NCBI RefSeq assembly: GCF_000293885.2 | Contig: NZ_CP010945.1 | Coordinates: 4,856,001 to 4,920,000, forward strand | DNA: 64,000 nucleotides | Source: Pseudomonas fluorescens NCIMB 11764 | GTDB lineage: Bacteria; Pseudomonadota; Gammaproteobacteria; Pseudomonadales; Pseudomonadaceae | Direction: 5' to 3' | In this document: piece by piece, positions 23,455-33,982 of the stretch | Numbering within the stretch: the first letter of the stretch is position 1 | Layout of the letters: each line of letters starts with the position of its first letter | The notes under the pieces: model-generated | Told to the model about the DNA's origin: nothing | The model's input: only the letters and a program-made list of their open reading frames with translations | Databases searched by the model: none | Program-made: the position numbers and the translations under genes

Positions 23455-25100
23455 GCAAACGCTGGGCATTGCCGTTGTTGCTGGGCCTTTGTCTGTTGGC
23501 TTATCTGCTGCCGATGGGCAGCCACGGTTTGTGGATTCCGGACGAAACCCGCTACGCGCAAATCAGCCAGGGCATGCTCTTGAGCGGCGACTGGGTTTCG
23601 CCGCATTTCATGGGCCTGCGCTACTTCGAAAAACCGGTGGCCGGTTACTGGATGATCGCCCTCAGTCAGGCGGTGTTTGGCAACAACCTGTTCGGCGTGC
23701 GTTTCGTTTCGGCCCTCAGCACCGGGCTCAGCGTGATGCTGTGTTACCTGATTGCCCGCCGGCTCTGGAACGAGCCGCGCAAGAGTTTTGCCTGCGCGCT
23801 GCTGTACATGAGTTTTACCGTGGTGGCCGGGCAAGCAGGTTACGCCAACCTCGATCCGCAATTTACCTTTTGGGTCAACCTGAGCCTGGTGGCTTTGTGG
23901 TTTGCCCTGGACAGCGTCAGCCGTGGCCGGCGCCTGATCGGTTGGGCGTTGCTGGGCCTGGCGTGTGGCATGGGGTTCCTGACCAAGGGATTTCTGGCCT
24001 GGCTGTTGCCGGTACTGATCGCACTGCCGTGGATGATCTGGCAAAGACGCTGGCACGAGTTGTTGCGCTACGGCGCGGTGGCGATAGCCGTGGCCATCGC
24101 CGTGAGCCTGCCATGGGCCTTGGCGGTGCATGCGCAGGAGCCCGATTACTGGCGGTTCTTCTTCTGGCACGAACACATCCGCCGTTTCGCCGGTGACGAT
24201 GCGCAGCATGACGCGCCGTGGTGGTTCTACCTGCCAATGCTGGTGGCGTTCAGTCTGCCGTGGGCCGCGTTATTGCCGTCGGCACTGAAGCAGGCGTGGC
24301 AAACCCGTGGTCAGGCCAGCATCGGCTTTCTGCTGCTGTGGTTGCTGATGCCGATGCTGTTTTTCAGCCTGAGCAACGGCAAGTTGCCGACTTACATCCT
24401 GCCGTGCCTGTTGCCCCTGGCCTTGTTGCTGGGCAACGCACTGGCGGATCGCCTGCGGCTGGAGCAAGGCCTGGCGTTGGGCATCAATGGCTTGCTCAAC
24501 CTCCTTCTGGGCCTGACCACCCTGCTCGCCCTTGTCTATCTGCAACTGAAAAACCCCCTGTACGACCACGAACTGCACAGCCTCGTGCTGGTGTTTATAG
24601 GCCTGATCGGCTGGATCATGGCCAACCTGCTGCAAGCGTTCCGACCGTTGCAATGCTGGGCGGCGCCGGCCTTCGGCAGTCTGTTGCTGATCGGTGTTCT
24701 ACCGGCGGCGATGCCCGAAGCGGTGGTGGCCAACAAGATGCCCGACCAGTTCGTCCTCGAGCATGCACAGGAACTCGGCCAGGCCGAAACGCTGCTGAGC
24801 AACGATCTGGGCGCCGCTTCGGCCCTGGCCTGGCGCCTGAAACGCCCGGACGTGGCGTTGTACAACACGATAGGCGAATTGAAATATGGCCTCGCTTATC
24901 CTGACGGCGCGCAGCAGCGCGTCGACCCCGATCGCGTGCTGCAGTGGATGCGCGACGCCCGCCGGAACGGTTCGGTGGGCGTGCTGATGCGGGTCAAAGG
25001 GGAGGACGAGCTGCGTGAAATCGAACACTTGCCCAAGGATGGCAAACGCTATGAACAAGGCAACCTTGTGATTCTGATTTTTCCTCAGGGTGCGTCATGA
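23451..25100 (+). CDS. Undecaprenyl phosphate-aminoarabinose:lipid A transferase
   Basis: This GT83-family membrane enzyme of 549 residues moves aminoarabinose onto lipid A at the periplasmic face. Its conserved first periplasmic loop [20 protein letters not shown] carries the Asp-Glu that is diagnostic of ArnT/PMT enzymes. About twelve membrane helices follow, and a soluble periplasmic C-terminal domain starts near residue 430. It overlaps arnD and arnE by four bases each, as expected for tight translational coupling. Confidence 0.95.
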   Translation: MSKRWALPLLLGLCLLAYLLPMGSHGLWIPDETRYAQISQGMLLSGDWVSPHFMGLRYFEKPVAGYWMIALSQAVFGNNLFGVRFVSALSTGLSVMLCYLIARRLWNEPRKSFACALLYMSFTVVAGQAGYANLDPQFTFWVNLSLVALWFALDSVSRGRRLIGWALLGLACGMGFLTKGFLAWLLPVLIALPWMIWQRRWHELLRYGAVAIAVAIAVSLPWALAVHAQEPDYWRFFFWHEHIRRFAGDDAQHDAPWWFYLPMLVAFSLPWAALLPSALKQAWQTRGQASIGFLLLWLLMPMLFFSLSNGKLPTYILPCLLPLALLLGNALADRLRLEQGLALGINGLLNLLLGLTTLLALVYLQLKNPLYDHELHSLVLVFIGLIGWIMANLLQAFRPLQCWAAPAFGSLLLIGVLPAAMPEAVVANKMPDQFVLEHAQELGQAETLLSNDLGAASALAWRLKRPDVALYNTIGELKYGLAYPDGAQQRVDPDRVLQWMRDARRNGSVGVLMRVKGEDELREIEHLPKDGKRYEQGNLVILIFPQGAS

Positions 25101-25441
25101 GCCTGTTGCTGGTGTTGGCAGCCTGCCTGCTCACCGGCCTGGGCCAGATCGCCCAGAAATACGCCGTGGAGCACTGGCGCGGCCGGTCATCGGCTTGGGG
25201 CGAGAAACTGCGCTCGCCATGGTTGTGGCTGGCAATCGCAGCGTTGGGCGCGGGCTTGCTGGTGTGGCTGCTGGTGTTGCAACGCCTTGAAGTCGGCGTC
25301 GCGTACCCGATGCTGAGTCTGAATTTCGTGCTGATCACCCTGATCGCCCGCTTCGTCTTCCACGAACCCATCGACCGCCGTCACTGGTTGGGCGTGGCGC
25401 TGGTGATGGGCGGCGTGATTTTGCTGGGGCTGCACACATGA
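25097..25441 (+). CDS. Aminoarabinose-lipid flippase subunit ArnE
   Basis: This small EamA/SMR-like protein of 114 residues has four membrane helices. With ArnF it forms the heterodimer that flips undecaprenyl phosphate-aminoarabinose across the inner membrane. The motif [20 protein letters not shown] near residue 65 is typical. Position between arnT and arnF confirms identity. Confidence 0.92.
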   Translation: MSLLLVLAACLLTGLGQIAQKYAVEHWRGRSSAWGEKLRSPWLWLAIAALGAGLLVWLLVLQRLEVGVAYPMLSLNFVLITLIARFVFHEPIDRRHWLGVALVMGGVILLGLHT

Positions 25442-25839
25442 GCCTGCGCCGTGGCCTCACCTTCGCCCTCGGCAGCGTGCTGCTGGGCAGCGCCGCGCAG
25501 CTGGGCATGCGCTGGAGCATGACACGCCTGCCGTCACCGGAACACTGGCAGACAGCCCCGATTGATCCGACCGCTGTGGTCGTGGTGCTGGTCGCCATCC
25601 TCGCCTATGCCCTGTCGATGTTCAGCTGGCTCGCCGCCCTGCGCGATGTGCCACTGGGCCGGGCTTACTCGCTGTTGAGCATCAGCTACGCGCTGGTGTA
25701 CCTGCTCGCCGTCGCGCTGCCGGCGTTCAACGAAGAATTCAGCCTTTCCAAAAGCTTCGGGGTGGCCCTGGTCATCCTCGGCGTCATCACCATCAACTCT
25801 CGACCTGCTCATGCGTCCAACCTCAGGAGTGACCTATGA
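25438..25839 (+). CDS. Aminoarabinose-lipid flippase subunit ArnF
   Basis: This four-helix SMR-like membrane protein of 133 residues is the partner of ArnE. The segments [17 protein letters not shown] and [20 protein letters not shown] are family-typical. It overlaps arnE and ugd by four bases. Confidence 0.92.
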   Translation: MSLRRGLTFALGSVLLGSAAQLGMRWSMTRLPSPEHWQTAPIDPTAVVVVLVAILAYALSMFSWLAALRDVPLGRAYSLLSISYALVYLLAVALPAFNEEFSLSKSFGVALVILGVITINSRPAHASNLRSDL

Positions 25840-27215
25840 AAATCAGTGTGTTTGGTAGCGGTTACGTGGGCCTGGTGCAGGCCGCTGTGCTGGCAGAAGT
25901 CGGCCACGACGTGGTCTGCATGGACATCGACGAGAAAAAAGTCGAGTTGCTGCAACAGGGCCACGTGAGCATTTTCGAACCGGGGCTCGCCAGCCTGGTG
26001 CGCGAAAGCCTCGACGCCAGGCGACTGCAGTTCACCACCGATGAAAAGTTCGCTGTGCAACACGGCCAGGTGCTGTTCATCGCGGTGGGCACGCCGTCCC
26101 GGGACGATGGCTCGGCGGACCTGCGCTACGTACTGTCGGTGGGCGAAGCGGTGGCCCGTCATCGCGAACACCCGGTGATTCTGGTGGAGAAATCCACCGT
26201 TCCCGTGGGCACCGGCGATACCTTGCGCGCACACATCGACAAGTGCCTGATCAAGGTCGGGCGGTTGTTGCAGTTCGAGATCGTCTCCAACCCGGAGTTT
26301 CTGAAAGAAGGCTCGGCCGTGGCCGATTGCCGGCGCCCGGACCGTATCGTCATCGGCTGCGAAAGCGATGAGGTGCGCGACGTCATGCGCGATCTTTACG
26401 CACCGTTCAACCGCAACCATGACCGGATCATGTTCATGGACCTGCGCAGTGCCGAACTGACCAAATACGCGGCCAACTGCATGCTCGCAACCAAGATCAG
26501 CTTCATCAACCAGATCGCTGAACTGGCCGAGCACCTTGGCGCCGACATCGAATCGGTGCGCCTGGGCATCGGCGCGGATTCGCGCATCGGCTATCACTTC
26601 ATCTACCCCGGCTGCGGTTACGGCGGTTCGTGTTTTCCCAAAGACATGCGCGCCCTGATCCACAGCGCCGAAGAAGCGCATTGCTCCAGTGACCTGCTGC
26701 AAGCGGTGGAAGCAATCAACCAGCGGCAGAAACACAAGCTGTTCGAACGCATCAACGCGTTCTACAAGGGCGATCTGCGCGGCAAGACGTTCGCCGTGTG
26801 GGGCCTCGCGTTCAAACCCAACACCGATGACATGCGCGACGCACCAAGTCGCGTGCTGCTCGAATCGCTGTGGGCCGCCGGCGCCAGCGTGCGCGCGTTC
26901 GATCCGGAAGCGATGCAGGAAACCCAGCATTTGTACCCCGACGAAGCAAAGCTGATGCTCATGGGCACCCCGGAATCGGTGCTCGCCGGCGCCGATGCGT
27001 TGATCATCTGCACCGAGTGGCAGCAGTTCAAGGCACCGGATTTCAACCTGATCCAGCAACGGCTCAAAGCCCCGGTGATTTTTGACGGACGCAACCTGTA
27101 CGACGCCGATCGCCTGGCGCGCAACGGATTCATGTACTTCCCGATGGGGCGCGGCGACTCGCGCAAGCTGCCGATTCCGTATCAGCAATGGCCGGTGGCT
27201 TCCGACGTCGCTTGA
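25836..27215 (+). CDS. UDP-glucose 6-dehydrogenase
   Basis: This enzyme of 459 residues oxidises UDP-glucose to UDP-glucuronate, the precursor used by ArnA. The NAD-binding start [20 protein letters not shown], the catalytic cysteine in [18 protein letters not shown], and the C-terminal UDP-binding domain ([20 protein letters not shown]) are all present. GGAG precedes the ATG. Placement at the end of the arn operon makes precursor supply part of the same transcript. Confidence 0.94.
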   Translation: MKISVFGSGYVGLVQAAVLAEVGHDVVCMDIDEKKVELLQQGHVSIFEPGLASLVRESLDARRLQFTTDEKFAVQHGQVLFIAVGTPSRDDGSADLRYVLSVGEAVARHREHPVILVEKSTVPVGTGDTLRAHIDKCLIKVGRLLQFEIVSNPEFLKEGSAVADCRRPDRIVIGCESDEVRDVMRDLYAPFNRNHDRIMFMDLRSAELTKYAANCMLATKISFINQIAELAEHLGADIESVRLGIGADSRIGYHFIYPGCGYGGSCFPKDMRALIHSAEEAHCSSDLLQAVEAINQRQKHKLFERINAFYKGDLRGKTFAVWGLAFKPNTDDMRDAPSRVLLESLWAAGASVRAFDPEAMQETQHLYPDEAKLMLMGTPESVLAGADALIICTEWQQFKAPDFNLIQQRLKAPVIFDGRNLYDADRLARNGFMYFPMGRGDSRKLPIPYQQWPVASDVA

Positions 27216-27507
27216 TCGTTAACTCGCCGAGCATTTGTCAGCAGTCCCTGGGGGTAGGGCTGCTGGCACTGGTGTTGTTCAGTACCGGGGTTTGTCAGAC
27301 GCATCCTGCGTTTTACGCCCTCGATACAGCGCAGTCCCGCGCCCGCCCTACAGCCCCCTCCTACAACCATGTGTCAGTGGTCCGCACCTGACCGTAGATT
27401 CCAACTTAACGGACTCGCCCTACGCCAAATAGCGATTCGTCTGACATTCATCAATGAGCCGATCCACGCAAAGTCCCGAGTCTTGAAATAGACACAAGGA
27501 AATGTGG
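27216..27507. other. Intergenic region between arn operon and vgrG
   Basis: There is no credible gene here. A hairpin-forming sequence at 27239-27265 (CAGCAGTCCC pairing with GGGCTGCTG, one bulge) could end arn transcription but lacks a T-run. The second half, lower in GC, probably carries the vgrG promoter. Confidence 0.35.
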
Positions 27508-29508
27508 ATGTTCAGCGCCGTTAAACCCGTCGTTTTCACCCTCGACATTCAAGGTTTTCCCCGTGACCTTCAGGTACTCGAATTCCGCGCCAGGGAAGCG
27601 CTGAATCAACCCTACGAAGTCAATCTCGAACTGGTCGGCGAACGCCACGACCTGGACATCAAGTCGCTTCATCATCGCTCGGCTTTTTTGCGCTTCGGAG
27701 CTGACGGTGCCGGCATCCACGGGCAAATCCATGCAGTTGCCGAAGGTGATTCAGGCAAGCGCCTGACCCGCTACCAGATGACCCTGGTGCCGCACCTCAG
27801 CTATCTCTCCCATTGCCACAACCAGCGCATTTTTCAAAACCTCAGCGTGCCGCAAATCATTGCAAAGGTGCTGAAAGATCAAGGAATGCAGGCTGATACC
27901 TGGCGCTTCCAGCTGAATGCCGAGTACCGACCCCGGCTGTATTGCGTGCAGTACGAGACGGACCTGCATTTCCTGCAAAGGTTGTGCGAGGAAGAAGGTC
28001 TGCACTTTCACTTCGAGCACAGCGCCGAGGGGCATGTGCTGGTGTTCGGCGACGATCAAACCAGTTTTTCGAAACCAGAACGGTCAACCGCCTACAGGCA
28101 AGCCAGTGGCATGGTTGCGCAAGCGCCAGTGATCGACCAATTCAAGCTAAAACTGAATACCCGCCCGACCCATGTCAGCCGTCGCGATTACGATTTCGAA
28201 AAACCACGCGTGCAACTCGACAGCGAGTCTAAAAAACCGCTGGTGCCGCACCTTGAGGACTATGCGTTCCCCGGGCAATTCATCCATCGTGAGCGCGGTA
28301 AACAGCTGACCAATCTGGCACTGGAGCGCCACCGCGCCGATTACCAGCTGGCCAATGGACGCAGTGACCAAAGCGCCCTGCGCAGCGGTCACTTTGTCGA
28401 GATGACCGAGCATCCATGCCCTGAGCGCAATGGCCTGTGGTTGTTGACGCAGGTCGAGCATGTCGGCTTGCAACCCCAAGTGCTGGAAGAGGCGATGACC
28501 GACACCCGCGCGCAGGACGGTTTCAGCCAGGGTTACCGTAATCACTTCGTCGCCACACCGTGGGACGTGATATTTCGGCCAGCGCTTGACCACCCCAAGC
28601 CCCGTATGTCCGGCAATCAGCACGCCGTCGTTACCGGCCCGCCCGGTGAAGAGATTTATTGCGATCAGTACGGTCGAGTGAAAGTCCAGCTGCTGTGGGA
28701 CCGCGACGGTCAGCAAAACGAACAATCGAGCTGCTGGCTGCGAGTCGCCACAGGTTGGGCTCATGAGCGTTACGGCAGCGTGCAGATCCCGCGCGTCGGA
28801 ATGGAGGTGCAGGTAGGTTTTACCGACGGCGATCCGGACAAACCCTACGTCTTGTGCTGTCTGCCCAACGCCTCGACTCCGGTGCCACTGGATTTGCCCG
28901 CGGAACAGACCCGCAGCATTTTCCGCAGCCAGAGCAGTCCTGGCGGTGGTGGTTACAACGAGCTGCGCATCGAGGACAGAAAAGGCGCCGAGGAAATTGC
29001 CCTGCGTGCCCAACGCGATTTCGTGCAGCACGTTCTGAACGATGAGCGCATTCAAGTCGACAACCAGCGCAACGTGGTGGTCGGTGGAACTACCAGCCAC
29101 GACCTGCGTGGCGAGGAACGCCATTTAACCCACGGCACCCGCCTGACCGAACTCAAGCAGGACGACCACCTGCTGGTCCTGGGGGATCGACATGTGCGCG
29201 TCGCGAATCAACGCCTCAGTGCGATGCAACAGCTTCACTTCAGTGCGGTGCAACAAGTCGTCATCAATGGCGGGACGCACCTCGCGATCATGGGTGGCGG
29301 TCAATGGCTGGTGTTGGGACCGGCGGGCATTTTCAGCAGCGTGCCGATTCTGGTGGGCGGCGCCCCACCCGTGAGCTTGCCAGCGGAGCCTCTGATGCCG
29401 GGCGCCTTGCCGTTGCTGAAAGTGACGTTTGATGCGGCCCAACAACGCCATGCATTGATTTCAACCCGTGCCTCGCGCTGCCTGATTTGCGAGGCCGCTC
29501 AAGCATGA
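27508..29508 (+). CDS. Type VI secretion spike protein VgrG
   Basis: This VgrG/TssI protein of 666 residues forms the trimeric puncturing tip of the T6SS tube and carries effectors. The N-terminal gp27-like part runs to about residue 370 (YCVQYETDLHFLQRLCEEEG is diagnostic). The gp5/OB part follows (EIYCDQYGRVKVQLLWDRDG, then SSCWLRVATGWAHERYGSVQ and MEVQVGFTDGDPDKPYVL), and then a beta-helix/DUF2345-like tail ending in a Cys-containing RCLICEAAQA. ATG at 27508 is preferred because AAGGA then sits 7 bases upstream; the ATG at 27502 is too close. No hcp, PAAR or baseplate genes are nearby, so this is an orphan vgrG island. Confidence 0.93.
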   Translation: MFSAVKPVVFTLDIQGFPRDLQVLEFRAREALNQPYEVNLELVGERHDLDIKSLHHRSAFLRFGADGAGIHGQIHAVAEGDSGKRLTRYQMTLVPHLSYLSHCHNQRIFQNLSVPQIIAKVLKDQGMQADTWRFQLNAEYRPRLYCVQYETDLHFLQRLCEEEGLHFHFEHSAEGHVLVFGDDQTSFSKPERSTAYRQASGMVAQAPVIDQFKLKLNTRPTHVSRRDYDFEKPRVQLDSESKKPLVPHLEDYAFPGQFIHRERGKQLTNLALERHRADYQLANGRSDQSALRSGHFVEMTEHPCPERNGLWLLTQVEHVGLQPQVLEEAMTDTRAQDGFSQGYRNHFVATPWDVIFRPALDHPKPRMSGNQHAVVTGPPGEEIYCDQYGRVKVQLLWDRDGQQNEQSSCWLRVATGWAHERYGSVQIPRVGMEVQVGFTDGDPDKPYVLCCLPNASTPVPLDLPAEQTRSIFRSQSSPGGGGYNELRIEDRKGAEEIALRAQRDFVQHVLNDERIQVDNQRNVVVGGTTSHDLRGEERHLTHGTRLTELKQDDHLLVLGDRHVRVANQRLSAMQQLHFSAVQQVVINGGTHLAIMGGGQWLVLGPAGIFSSVPILVGGAPPVSLPAEPLMPGALPLLKVTFDAAQQRHALISTRASRCLICEAAQA

Positions 29509-30371
29509 ACCTTTCGACCTCCTTGCCAAACGACCTGCCCTGGAGTGAGCAACAGGCTTTCCTGTTGCTGGACGGCGCAACCCTGAGCGATTTGCCGGAA
29601 CGGTTGAAAAAACTCTGTCCCGGAGCAAGCACTGTTGCGCTGTATGACTGCGCGCCCTTCACTGCGCTGCGGGATATCTCGCCGATGCTGGTGGCGATCC
29701 AACAACCTGACGAACCGATTGTTCAGTTCTATCTGCAACAGGCGCATGAAGAGTGGGGCGTGCTGTTGTTCAGCACCGCACCTGCGCATGAGGTCGCCCA
29801 GCACTTGCGCAAACTGCTGACCGTTGAATTGCCTGAAGGTCTACCGGTGGTCCTGCGTCTGGCCGATGCCGCCGTGGCGCGAATCCTGTTCGGCAGCGGT
29901 GATCAGCGATTGTTTGGGCCTCTGTCCTGTGTGGTAACGGCCGATATCGTCGGCGCTAATTGGCATCGCCACCAACCCCGGTCGTCCGAGCGTCCTGACC
30001 TGCCGACGCCCTATCGCCTGAGCCCTGAACAGAGTTCGGGGCTGGACCACGCTGACCGGCGCCGCGTACTGCTCGAACTCGACGCTCATCTGCTCAGGCA
30101 CTTCCCCGAACGCCAAGGCAGCGAAACCGTGGCCGAACGCTGGCCAATGCTCGAGCAACTGGAGGCTGAGGCCAGCACGCTGGGTTTGAGCAGCCAGTCC
30201 GAATTGTTTTATTACGCCAACGTCATGGCCTCGCTGGATGGCTCATCGCTCGATCAGCACCCGCACATCAACCGATTGCTGCATACGCCGTCGCTGCAAT
30301 CCCCCGGCGAGCGCGTCGCGCTGGCCGCTGACCTCGCCCACCAGTGGGCCAGCCAACGAGGCCACCCATGA
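29505..30371 (+). CDS. DUF4123 T6SS effector adaptor/chaperone
   Basis: The 288-residue protein has the DUF4123 fold in its first half (about residues 15-145), with the family start FLLLDGATL and the segment WGVLLFSTAPAHEVAQHLRKLL. DUF4123 proteins load effectors onto a cognate VgrG. Its start overlaps the vgrG stop and its stop overlaps the effector start, so spike, adaptor and effector are translationally coupled. That order predicts it is the dedicated adaptor for the VasX-like toxin. Confidence 0.85.
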   Translation: MNLSTSLPNDLPWSEQQAFLLLDGATLSDLPERLKKLCPGASTVALYDCAPFTALRDISPMLVAIQQPDEPIVQFYLQQAHEEWGVLLFSTAPAHEVAQHLRKLLTVELPEGLPVVLRLADAAVARILFGSGDQRLFGPLSCVVTADIVGANWHRHQPRSSERPDLPTPYRLSPEQSSGLDHADRRRVLLELDAHLLRHFPERQGSETVAERWPMLEQLEAEASTLGLSSQSELFYYANVMASLDGSSLDQHPHINRLLHTPSLQSPGERVALAADLAHQWASQRGHP

Positions 30372-33300
30372 CTTCACCCGCCAACCTCGCCGCAGCCGCG
30401 GCCTCCAAATCCCCCATCGGCTCTCTGGGGGCTTGCCCGCTGCGGCAGACCCACGTGCAATTGCTGCCCTTGCGTTACGGACTGGTGGAAAAGCCCCTCG
30501 ACCCGAGTGCCGAACTGAAGCTGCCCTATGCCCTGACGGCCCGCCCGCTGGGCATTCGCCTGCTGCGCGATGGCTGGCTGTACATCATCGACAGCGTCAC
30601 CGGCCACCTGCATGAATATCAGGTACTCAACGGACTGGTCAGCGCCTTGCTGCACAAGGGCGCCAAGGTCGCCAGCGATCAGCGCACGCCCATCGAAGAA
30701 CGTCCTGCGTTGGTTTTTTCCAGGCGCAGCACCCTGCACGTGACCTTCGCCGAAGTGCAGTGGACGGCGGCCAAATGCGCGCAAGTGCTCGACAACCGCG
30801 AGGAACGCGAACACTTCATGCAAGCCGTCGACCTTGGCCCGGTGCATTGCCAAACCGGCGGCGAGCACCTGCTGACGGTCGCGCAAACCAAGCAGTGGCT
30901 GGCGGAGGTTGCGACGGACGCGGCCACTCAAAGGCAAACGGAGCAAAGTGCTGACGAACCGGACGCCGTTCTATTGCCTACGGTACAGGTCAGCGACGCC
31001 CCCGAGCACGAACGTGAACCCTACTTGTGGGAGCAGCCGCGGCGCTTTCGCGAGGCGCACATTGGCGAGTTGCTCGGGCGGGTGCGCCCGGCTTATCAGG
31101 ACGACACCTTGTTCCTCGTGGTGCACGACGACCTCGGTGTGCTGCGTGATCTGGCCGAGTATCAGGACACCGTAGTCGGCTGGGTCGACGACTGGAGCAA
31201 TGCCGACCACAACGAACGCAATTACCTGCTGGCGTGTTACATCGAATCCTTGAGCCAGCTCAGCCCGGCGGATGTCGGCTACCTGGCCGACGCCAGCGAT
31301 AAACCAGCAGACAAAGCCTTGTTCACCGATCTGGAACAATTACCCGAACCGGACCGTGAACGCACCCGTCAGGCCCTGCTCGATTACTTGAACAGGGGCG
31401 GCAAGGTCGAGCCTATGGGCGTACCGGTGCCACCGAAACTGGTGCCGTTGCGCGATCAAGCCGTAGACCATGCCCGCGAGATCAACAGGTTCGACAGCCT
31501 TACACCCGACTTCACGGCTGAAAGCCGCGCCATTGAAGACGCAGACCGGCGTTACTACACGCGCCAGCATTTCGAGGTCGCTCCTGGCGATTTCGTCGAA
31601 CGTCACCTGCAGACCCTGATCAACCTCGGCCAGGCGCACAACCGACGTATTAAGGACGTGCTCGAAGGCCCGATTTTCAGTGGCAAACGCGGGGTCAACG
31701 ATTTCATCGACCGGGAGGCCATGGACACGGAGCTGTTTCAGCACCGCGACGACCTCAGCCGCTGGAACCGCCTGCTTGAGCGCATCACCGCCGACCGCAC
31801 GATGCTGGTGTGTGCCGGGCGTTATCACCTTTCAGCCTGGTACTACGACGCGCACGAGCCATCGCAACTGGGCCAGGCCTTCACTGCCGAATACGCCTGC
31901 CTCAAAGACATTTGCCGCAGCGACCACGCCAGCGAAAAAATGCTCGGTTATCTGGAAGAACACCCGGAGTTGAGCCGGCCACTGTTCTACACCTTGCCCC
32001 TGCGCCTGCAGCCAGAACGGGCCGCGCAATACACGACGTTGTTCAACGCCGGCATGGGCGTGTTCAACAACCTGCCGCATTGGCTGGGCGAATTGCAAAA
32101 AATCGAACAACCGCCCCTGCCGGCCCTCGACGATCTGCCCGAGCATACCCGCGCCGTTGCCGACGCGGCCCAGCACAGCCTCAGCCCGGCGCTGAACCTG
32201 GGCCTGAGCCGGGCACTGGAAGGGTTTGACTTGTCGGCAGAGAAAATTCCTGACCTTGACGAACTGTTCCGGCGCCTGCCTAAAGCCTTGTCGCCACGAA
32301 TACTCGATGCGGCAAAAACCACTGGCGTGACCTTTACTGTCGCCAGCCCGGCGGAACACGGCGCGCTGCAAACCGTGATTAAGGAAATGTTGAGGGAGCG
32401 CGATTACCTGAAAACCCTGACCCGTGAGCGCAACCAGATCACCCACAACAAAAACCGCCAAGGGCATAAAACGCCGAGGGCGGTTGAGTTGCAGGAAGAA
32501 ATTGTGCGGGTGCGTGCACAGTTGACGCAGCTTGAAGGCCGGCTGGCGGGGGCGCTGAGCCCGATTGCCGAACTGCCGGATCAGTCGGTGCGGCTGCACG
32601 GCGCGACGCCGGCTCGGGCGGGAGTGACGGTGGTGTTTCCACCGGCCCAGCAGTTGGAGGTGCGGAGTTTGTTGAAGGATATTCGGTTGGGGGTTAGCTC
32701 GGTGCCGAATGGGAAATTGATTCGGAGCGAGGGGATGGGGTTGTTGGTGTTTTTGGTGCAGGGGGTGAATTTGGTTTCGGTCATCAGGGAACTGACTAAT
32801 CAATCCAAGAACAAGCGAACATGGGCTCCCTTTGCCAGTGCATTGGCGGCTACTGGTGCAGCCGGGTTTACTGCGGCGCAAAGTCTTTCCGACACCGCGT
32901 TGAAGGCACGTAGCGCTGCACTCGTCGCGGGGCTTCAACACCACGCCTTGCAGAATGTGCACGTGCAGATGGGCAAGATGCATGTTGGGTTGGGTGGCTT
33001 TACTTACCTTTTTGGTTTTTTGTCTTCGTTGTCCAGCCTCATCAACCACCACCAGAACTCGCAACAGGCGACGCGTAGTGGCAATACGGCTGCGCAGAAT
33101 AGTGCAGCGCTCGCGACAGTGGGCGCGGCCGGCATGACGACCGTCAATGCCTATGGTTTAACTCACACCGGTCGTGCTGCGTTTAACGTGTTGGTCGCAA
33201 AAAACAGCGCCGCAAGAACCGCCGCCTGGGCCGCTGCGGGCACACGCCTTTCCACGGTGTTCTTCCGCTTCAACCTCGCCGGCGCCCTGTTCACCGTGCT

Positions 33301-33982
33301 GGAACTGGGTGGCACCTGGCTGTACAACCGCTACAACATCAGCGCCCACGATAAATGGCTGAAAACCACACCGTGGAGCCTGGACACCGATAATCGCGGC
33401 GACCATACCCTGGATGAATATCAGCATTATTTGGGTTATTTGCTCAACGCTCCATATGCGCAACTAGGCCCGAATGAACATGACTCGTGGCTGAAAAACT
33501 TGCTGCTGAAAGCCAAACCCAGCGACATTCACTTGGTGCTGCCAAGGCTCAAGCTCAGTGATTTCCAGCCACCGTTGAGTGGACAACCGGCTCATCGTCT
33601 GGGGATCGGCGCCCACCGTCTTTCCGTTCCCCTCCACAGTCGTGGTGTACCGAGAGAACGCAAGGACGTCATCAGTGAGGAAGTCGCCAACAGCCTGCGG
33701 ATCGTCCAAGCAGGACCCGACCGGCTGGTGCTGTGCCTGCAGTATCCCGTGGACCCAGACTCTGAATTGACCCCGGCGTCCGAAACGCTGGAACTGGCGG
33801 TCTGCATACAGACCTTGAACGCCAAGGGGGTGTGGGAATCGTTGACAGATGTTATTCACCTCAACCCGCACGGTAGGGACCATTTTCCTTCGTTGCCCCG
33901 TCAATCCGTTACTGAGCATCCACCGTTGTTGCTGGTTGATACCCATTTGCTGGAGCTGGCCGACCATGCCCACCAAGATTGA
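30368..33982 (+). CDS. VasX-like pore-forming T6SS effector
   Basis: This toxin of 1204 residues has an N-terminal VasX domain (CPLRQTHVQLLPLRYGLVE at about residue 23, then TARPLGIRLLRDGWLYIID). A large helical middle follows, with a coiled-coil-like segment near 665-730. Four to five hydrophobic segments come next, near 791-810, 819-843, 872-895, 911-940 and 960-988, and would insert into a target inner membrane. The last 124 residues form a soluble tail starting at AHRLSVPLHSRG. The architecture fits the VasX/BTH_I2691 family of membrane-depolarising effectors. The stretch around 32600-32790 is unusually G/T-rich. The tail is duplicated downstream. The gene overlaps the putative immunity gene by 17 bases. 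Confidence 0.85.
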   Translation: MTSPANLAAAAASKSPIGSLGACPLRQTHVQLLPLRYGLVEKPLDPSAELKLPYALTARPLGIRLLRDGWLYIIDSVTGHLHEYQVLNGLVSALLHKGAKVASDQRTPIEERPALVFSRRSTLHVTFAEVQWTAAKCAQVLDNREEREHFMQAVDLGPVHCQTGGEHLLTVAQTKQWLAEVATDAATQRQTEQSADEPDAVLLPTVQVSDAPEHEREPYLWEQPRRFREAHIGELLGRVRPAYQDDTLFLVVHDDLGVLRDLAEYQDTVVGWVDDWSNADHNERNYLLACYIESLSQLSPADVGYLADASDKPADKALFTDLEQLPEPDRERTRQALLDYLNRGGKVEPMGVPVPPKLVPLRDQAVDHAREINRFDSLTPDFTAESRAIEDADRRYYTRQHFEVAPGDFVERHLQTLINLGQAHNRRIKDVLEGPIFSGKRGVNDFIDREAMDTELFQHRDDLSRWNRLLERITADRTMLVCAGRYHLSAWYYDAHEPSQLGQAFTAEYACLKDICRSDHASEKMLGYLEEHPELSRPLFYTLPLRLQPERAAQYTTLFNAGMGVFNNLPHWLGELQKIEQPPLPALDDLPEHTRAVADAAQHSLSPALNLGLSRALEGFDLSAEKIPDLDELFRRLPKALSPRILDAAKTTGVTFTVASPAEHGALQTVIKEMLRERDYLKTLTRERNQITHNKNRQGHKTPRAVELQEEIVRVRAQLTQLEGRLAGALSPIAELPDQSVRLHGATPARAGVTVVFPPAQQLEVRSLLKDIRLGVSSVPNGKLIRSEGMGLLVFLVQGVNLVSVIRELTNQSKNKRTWAPFASALAATGAAGFTAAQSLSDTALKARSAALVAGLQHHALQNVHVQMGKMHVGLGGFTYLFGFLSSLSSLINHHQNSQQATRSGNTAAQNSAALATVGAAGMTTVNAYGLTHTGRAAFNVLVAKNSAARTAAWAAAGTRLSTVFFRFNLAGALFTVLELGGTWLYNRYNISAHDKWLKTTPWSLDTDNRGDHTLDEYQHYLGYLLNAPYAQLGPNEHDSWLKNLLLKAKPSDIHLVLPRLKLSDFQPPLSGQPAHRLGIGAHRLSVPLHSRGVPRERKDVISEEVANSLRIVQAGPDRLVLCLQYPVDPDSELTPASETLELAVCIQTLNAKGVWESLTDVIHLNPHGRDHFPSLPRQSVTEHPPLLLVDTHLLELADHAHQD

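Noticed and set aside
27188..27432. Two short plus-strand frames after ugd
   Set aside because: They start inside ugd or in the hairpin region, have no conserved features and are probably intergenic noise.
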